Shown here: positions 60,020 to 64,000 of the stretch, piece by piece
How positions within the stretch are numbered: position 1 is the stretch's first letter
Layout of the letters: the number at the start of each line of letters is the position of its first letter
NCBI RefSeq assembly: GCF_021869535.1
Contig: NW_026262734.1
Location: forward strand, 80,972,339-81,036,338
DNA: 64,000 nt
From: Mytilus californianus
Taxonomy: Eukaryota > Mollusca > Bivalvia > Mytilida > Mytilidae
Reading direction: 5' to 3'
Made by a program: the position numbers and the translations under genes
The notes under the pieces: generated by a model
Database searches by the model: none
Told to the model about the DNA's origin: nothing
What the model saw: the letters and a program-made list of their open reading frames with translations, nothing else

Positions 60020-60735
60020 GAACTTACAATAAGTCCACAGCACTGGGTGGGTTTTAACAACATTATTGACACAGATGGACGACTTCACACTAAATTCTAT
60101 GTCACACGGGATGATTTTAACTTCCCAATGATCAGCTTTTCATTTCTCAGCAGTAACAAACCATCTGCCCCATCGTATGGTGTTGACATATCTCAGTTGA
60201 TACGTTATGCTCGTGCATGTTCACACTATACAGGAGTGTGCTCCTTACGCAGAAACTGCTCCAACAGAAAGATTAAAAATGACGCTCCGTAAATTTTATG
60301 GACACCATCACGAATTGGTTGATCTATACGATGTGTCTGTGTCTAAACTAACTAACGACATTTTTACCACGTCTTAGATTGTGGTTCACCATCTATGTCG
60401 TCTGGTCTGCTAAGTACCGAACGTGACCTATTCCCGAATATGATTGTTTTGACAAATTTGAATTCGCATTTTTATACGACGTGTCTCGGTATTTATACAT
60501 CCAAAATTCATGTATTTAGTTATGATGTTTCTTTTGTAAGTCCTGTTTGATATTGTGTTATATCTTATCGTTTTTGGTTTAAAATCTGTATTTTCGGAAC
60601 ATTTCACATATGTCTTATTTGTCAGTATAGTCGAGTTACTCATGGTTCGTCTACAGTGTTTTTGTTTTATGTTGTTTGTTTTCAAGTGTGTTTACTGTTT
60701 GGTCTTACATGATCTTGCCTAATATTACAGTTATT
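60020..60735 (+). mobile_element. Decayed retroelement 3' end, plus strand
   Basis: A reverse transcriptase C-terminal remnant (about 60045-60375) is followed by a long non-coding tail: GAACGTGACCTATTCCC, GACGTGTCTCGGTATTTATAC, CAGTATAGTCGAGTTACTC and TGGTCTTACATGA. It is related to the element at 55986-56870 but with a different tail, implying at least two subfamilies. Confidence 0.65.
60047..60378 (+). pseudogene. Reverse transcriptase C-terminal remnant
   Basis: An open stretch at 60047-60292 has Asp-Thr-Asp-Gly-Arg-Leu, Arg-Asp-Asp-Phe-Asn-Phe-Pro, then Ala-Pro-Ser-Tyr-Gly-Val-Asp-Ile-Ser-Gln-Leu-Ile-Arg-Tyr-Ala-Arg-Ala-Cys. This corresponds to the minus-strand fragment at 56239-56556. 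A frame change near 60225 moves the homologous continuation (Leu-Arg-Lys-Phe-Tyr-Gly-His-His-His-Glu-Leu) into another frame. The YIDD box and everything upstream are absent. Inactive relic. Confidence 0.7.
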
Positions 60736-60739
60736 TTAT

Positions 60740-61070
60740 TTTTATTTTCTATATGTATGTAAAAGTTAAGATAATTAATCAGCTATTTCACTTATATGAT
60801 TTTTAGTTTAAAGCAACTATATGCATAGGATTTTTTTTGTTTATACACAGTTTGATTTAGAAGAAAAACCCGACATGGTTAAACAATACAAATAATAACA
60901 CCATTACAAAAACAGTTCCACTTTAATATTCTTGTCATGGGTAGAAAATACATAAAATAACACCATTACAAAATCAATCTTATATTCTTCTACGTGTCTA
61001 CAATAAAACAAATTCATTCTATTTTTAGAAATTTACCTGTGATAATATAAACGTCACAAATGGTGTGCTG
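60740..61070. other. AT-rich DNA with a small local duplication
   Basis: ATAACACCATTACAAAA occurs at about 60895-60912 and 60957-60974, each followed by a similar TTAATATTCTT or TTATATTCTT phrase. No gene. Confidence 0.55.
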
Positions 61071-61480
61071 TCGTGGATTCATGGGAAGTGTCCGTTGTTA
61101 TTCTGTGGTTTACATGTTGTGATGTACTATTATACTATTTATTTGTGTGTTTCTCTGTCCTGAGTGTTCTTGCGTTTATTTGACTGTATTCCTGTCACGT
61201 AATTGTCATTTTAGCGGTATTTTCAACTCTGCCATATAAGCGGGAGGTTTGGCTAGCCATTAAACCAGGTTCAACCAACCAATTGTCTTATAATGTCCTG
61301 TACCAAGTCAGGAATATGGCGTTTGTTTTTGTTACAGATCAGTGTTTCTGTTGTTCCGTTGTTTTCCTCTTATAGTTAAAGTGTTTCCCTCGGTTTTGGT
61401 TTGTGACCCGGGTTTGTTTTCGCTTAATCGATTTATGACTATTGAACAGCGGTATACTACTGTTGCCTTTATTTAAGAAG
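61071..61480 (+). mobile_element. Plus-strand retroelement tail, second type
   Basis: CATATAAGCGGGAGGTTTGGC, AACCAGGTTCAAC, GTACCAAGTCAGGAATATGGC, then GTGTTTCCCTCGG, TTATGACTATTGAACAGCGGTATACTAC. The last part matches 58030-58140; the middle is the reverse complement of 41150-41210. Confidence 0.65.
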
Positions 61481-61559
61481 TAACCACCCGTACCATACAT
61501 TGACATATGATCCACAGTGTGATTGATAATTTGTAAAATAAAAAAAGTATTAAACCTGA

Positions 61560-61715
61560 AAGGTTAGTCACAAAATTAAAAATGTCTAGTGTAAAACCAT
61601 TCAAATAGGAAAACCAACGGTCTATTCTATATAAAACACGAGAAACGAGAAACACCATGAACCATATCAACAAACGACAACCACTAGCATCAGGTTCCTG
61701 ACTGCATGCAAGATG
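61560..61715 (-). mobile_element. Dispersed tail fragment, minus strand
   Basis: GAAAACCAACGGTC, CAACAAACGACAACCACTAGC and AGGTTCCTGACTGC resemble 54105-54215 and the GAGAAAAACCAACAGCCCC stretch near 46170-46190. An 82-codon minus-strand ORF here (61473-61721) is a shadow. Confidence 0.5.
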
Positions 61716-61739
61716 TGTCAATCAGCTGATTATCACTAG

Positions 61740-62089
61740 AAAATGTGACAAGTCATGCAGTGAATGTACTTATCTAGTTTACACTATAATCAGAAATATA
61801 TACGTACAAATGAAAATATATAACCATTGCAACACGAGTGGACACACTGAAATGTCTCATTTATTATGAAGCTCATGATTAAATTAATGGTCTTTCAATA
61901 GGAGCTTCACTACAAGTCTTACATAAACTAAACATCGCCAATGATCTTTTATTGTTTCACAACTGTCCCTAGTAAGGAGGTGGTGGACAGGGGTCAAGGA
62001 ACATGGGAATAAGGTGGTGGAAACCGGGAGAAGAAGGAAAATAAAAAAGGAATATGTTGGAAAACAAATTGACCAATTTTAGTCTGGGA
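61740..62089. other. No recognisable gene or repeat
   Basis: A purine-rich GGTGGTGGACAGGGG-type stretch near 61976-62040 is the only compositional feature. Confidence 0.5.
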
Positions 62090-62375
62090 GTGAAGGGGGT
62101 AGGAGCTTGGTAATCAGGGACTCCCTACTCAGTCAGGGGAAATTGAGCACAGGCACGCATGTTTACACCAGCCACATTCTGTGTGTGCCTGATCCAAGTA
62201 ATTTGTTGTTTGGAGCTGTCAAATTAATTTTTCCTTTTTTTTGTACATTATTCATGAAGTTTTCTTGTTAAAATCATTTAACATTTTTCATGTCGGGACC
62301 ATTTTATAGCTCGTTTTGCGGTAACTTCTATTCCAATTGTTGAAGGCCGTACAGTGACATATAGTTAATAACTAC
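62090..62375 (+). mobile_element. Decayed retroelement tail, plus strand
   Basis: Same order as 57900-58285: TTGAGCACAGGCACGCATGTT, a CACATTCTGTGTGTGCCTG block, TGTCGGGACCATTTTATAGC and GAAGGCCGTACAGTGAC. The copy fades out before the GTTGTCTCATTGGC end. Confidence 0.6.
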
Positions 62376-62599
62376 TACATAATCATTTGCATTCATACAA
62401 CATCTTATTGTTTTATATTGACAGACCAATATATCAACGATCATTCAATCACCAAATGCTGTTAACCTGAATTGATTAGTATCTGAGTAAATGACCAAAC
62501 AATAAAAACTCAACATTGACCAATGAACGATAAAAATATGAATCCCCCATGTGGACGTATAAACTTTGAAATTATTTCATAAACCAAACGCAGTTCATC

Positions 62600-62760
62600 T
62601 TATACTCATAATTAGTGAGAAATTCGTATGACAAAAAACTTTTTTCAAGCAATTTCTAAGCCATGAAAATGAAGTCAAGGACAATTGACGTTGACAGACT
62701 AAATTTTCCTGACATAAGGCATCTGTTTACAAGATATAAAACATCCAGGTCTTCTCAATT
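62600..62760. mobile_element. Dispersed repeat fragment with GAAGTCAAGGACA
   Basis: CCATGAAAATGAAGTCAAGGA, CATAAGGCATCTGTTTACAA and ACATCCAGGTCTTCTCA are in the order of a common mussel dispersed repeat. No second copy in the window. Confidence 0.45.
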
Positions 62761-62859
62761 CAGTTATTTTACGCGTTTTTAAATAAACTGTTGACAAGGA
62801 CATATGTCTCGCATTTGTAATTGTGATGGTATAATGCAAGCGTTGAAATCAAAATGGCA

Positions 62860-63525
62860 ATATTTAAACATGTAAACTATGCTACTCATTCAGTCAGTGA
62901 ACAAAGACTGAAGTTGCAGGGTCAAATTACCACCATGGAAATATGAAATTTCCGATGCTCATAAAACTGCATCGTCCTGAACATTCATGAAATAATTGCC
63001 ACTGGACATTTAGTAGCCAACAATCAATTAATCATAAAACTGCATACCAAATAACATTGACTTAAAAGTGGTTCATTTTAACCTAACATTTTAAACTAAC
63101 ATAAAGTTTAACACAAACTTTAACTTGTAAACCATGTATAAGTTTTAAAGTCAATGAACCATGATAAAGGGATGAGCCATATAATCTCAATGAAAATGCA
63201 ATACATATATAACTGCATATCAAATGTCCTTGACCATACATAAGTCGTTCATCCTAAACTGATGTAAATAATGCAAAAGTTTCGAAGTCAATAGACAAAG
63301 ACTGAGGGGACGGGGCCAAATAATCTCCATGGAATTGAGATTTCCCAATAATAATACAACTGCATACCAAATACAATTAACCTACTACTACTAGTGGTTT
63401 TCAATGAACATGACTAAATCACAAACATTGTTGACGCAGTCACCGTCGACGGAAACAGCACGCCAAAGTCTCATAGACGCACAACAAAAACTCATCTATG
63501 CCGAGCCTAGATCAGCATCCATGTC
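62860..63525. repeat. Internally repetitive, decayed dispersed repeat
   Basis: The phrase AACTGCATACCAAAT or AACTGCATATCAAATG recurs at about 63036, 63209 and 63359, and GAACAAAGACTGAAG or GACAAAGACTGAGGGG at 62899 and 63292. Both blocks are followed by a GGTCAAATTACCACCATGG or GGCCAAATAATCTCCATGG phrase. This indicates two or three diverged tandem blocks of roughly 170-390 bp. No coding content. Confidence 0.6.
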
Positions 63526-63529
63526 TTGC

Positions 63530-64000
63530 AGTCCGTGACAGTCCTAAATTTGATTTATAAATGTGCCCCTCTTCGTTTATCTTATTTAAGATCAAAGTTA
63601 AAACACTACTGATGTTCTAAAAGGAGCTTTCCTGTAAAATAAATTTTATTTCATTTTTTTCTGTTGTTAAATTTAACTTTTATTGCTGGAGAAAACATAT
63701 AGAAAATGTGACATTAAGAAATTAACATTTCATTCGGATATAAGATTACTTGCATTCAAATTCCGTTTTGGGACTTTCTTAAACAAAAATAAGAGAATGT
63801 GAAAAATAAAAAGAAATCCTAAAATTCATCTTATGAATAAATAAAATGAACAAAATCTTTCCTTTTTAGTATTACATGCTGGTATGCTCCTCAATATTTT
63901 TTCAAAAGAAAAGCATAGTTTAATGTATAAATTAATAGTAATCTAAAATATTTTTCTTGAGTCATATACAGAATTCATTTAGAAATTAATGTTTATGAGA
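63530..64000. other. AT-rich DNA without recognisable genes
   Basis: Nothing identifiable up to the right window edge. Confidence 0.5.

Overview
The window looks like non-coding, repeat-dominated nuclear DNA of a marine bivalve, most likely a mussel of the Mytilus group. No bacterial or viral gene organisation is present, the DNA is AT-rich, and I find no intact protein-coding or structural RNA gene. The taxonomic call rests on interspersed elements I recognise by eye from mussel genomic sequence: a retroelement with an F-R-Y-I-D-D reverse transcriptase box and a long 3' tail, tRNA-derived SINEs with mollusc-type bodies and ATCA tails, and several unnamed tail families. No database search was possible. 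Family names are therefore avoided or hedged, and support is given where possible by copies matching each other inside the window.

Region 1 (1-41118) is one head-to-tail array of a unit of about 1747 bp: 23 complete units and one of 928 bp. It is open at the left window edge and cut off in mid-unit on the right. The units are nearly identical, yet a handful of variant sites show higher-order structure. Units 1-4 are echoed by units 5-8, and units 18-20 by units 21-23. Two junction haplotypes alternate along the array, with one recombinant junction. The small ORFs in the unit (69-88 codons, some overlapping antisense) resemble no protein I know, so I read the unit as a macrosatellite rather than a gene.

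Region 2 (41119-43303) holds remnants of dispersed elements, then about 1.1 kb of featureless AT-rich DNA. Region 3 (43304-51302) is a second, independent tandem duplication: four copies of a segment of about 2.1 kb (copy A is rearranged and shorter). Each carries a tRNA-derived SINE and pieces of older interspersed repeats. The duplication breakpoint lies inside the first part of a repeat that is complete only after the last copy (51188-52290). That element has 12-bp terminal inverted repeats, a 3'-terminal hairpin and flanking palindromes. A second 3' part of the same family lies at 53630-53989 and ends in a small tandem array of the hairpin.

Region 4 (52340-64000) is a mosaic of simple repeats, SINEs, decayed reverse transcriptase fragments in both orientations and their 3' tails, separated by apparently unique AT-rich DNA. 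One SINE (58999-59247) still has a recognisable 12-bp target-site duplication. There is no pathway or operon to describe. What the window documents is the turnover of a tandem array (duplication, conversion, edge decay) beside a separate segmental amplification whose units carry mobile elements. Coordinates of decayed elements are approximate, and identity statements come from reading, not from alignment software.
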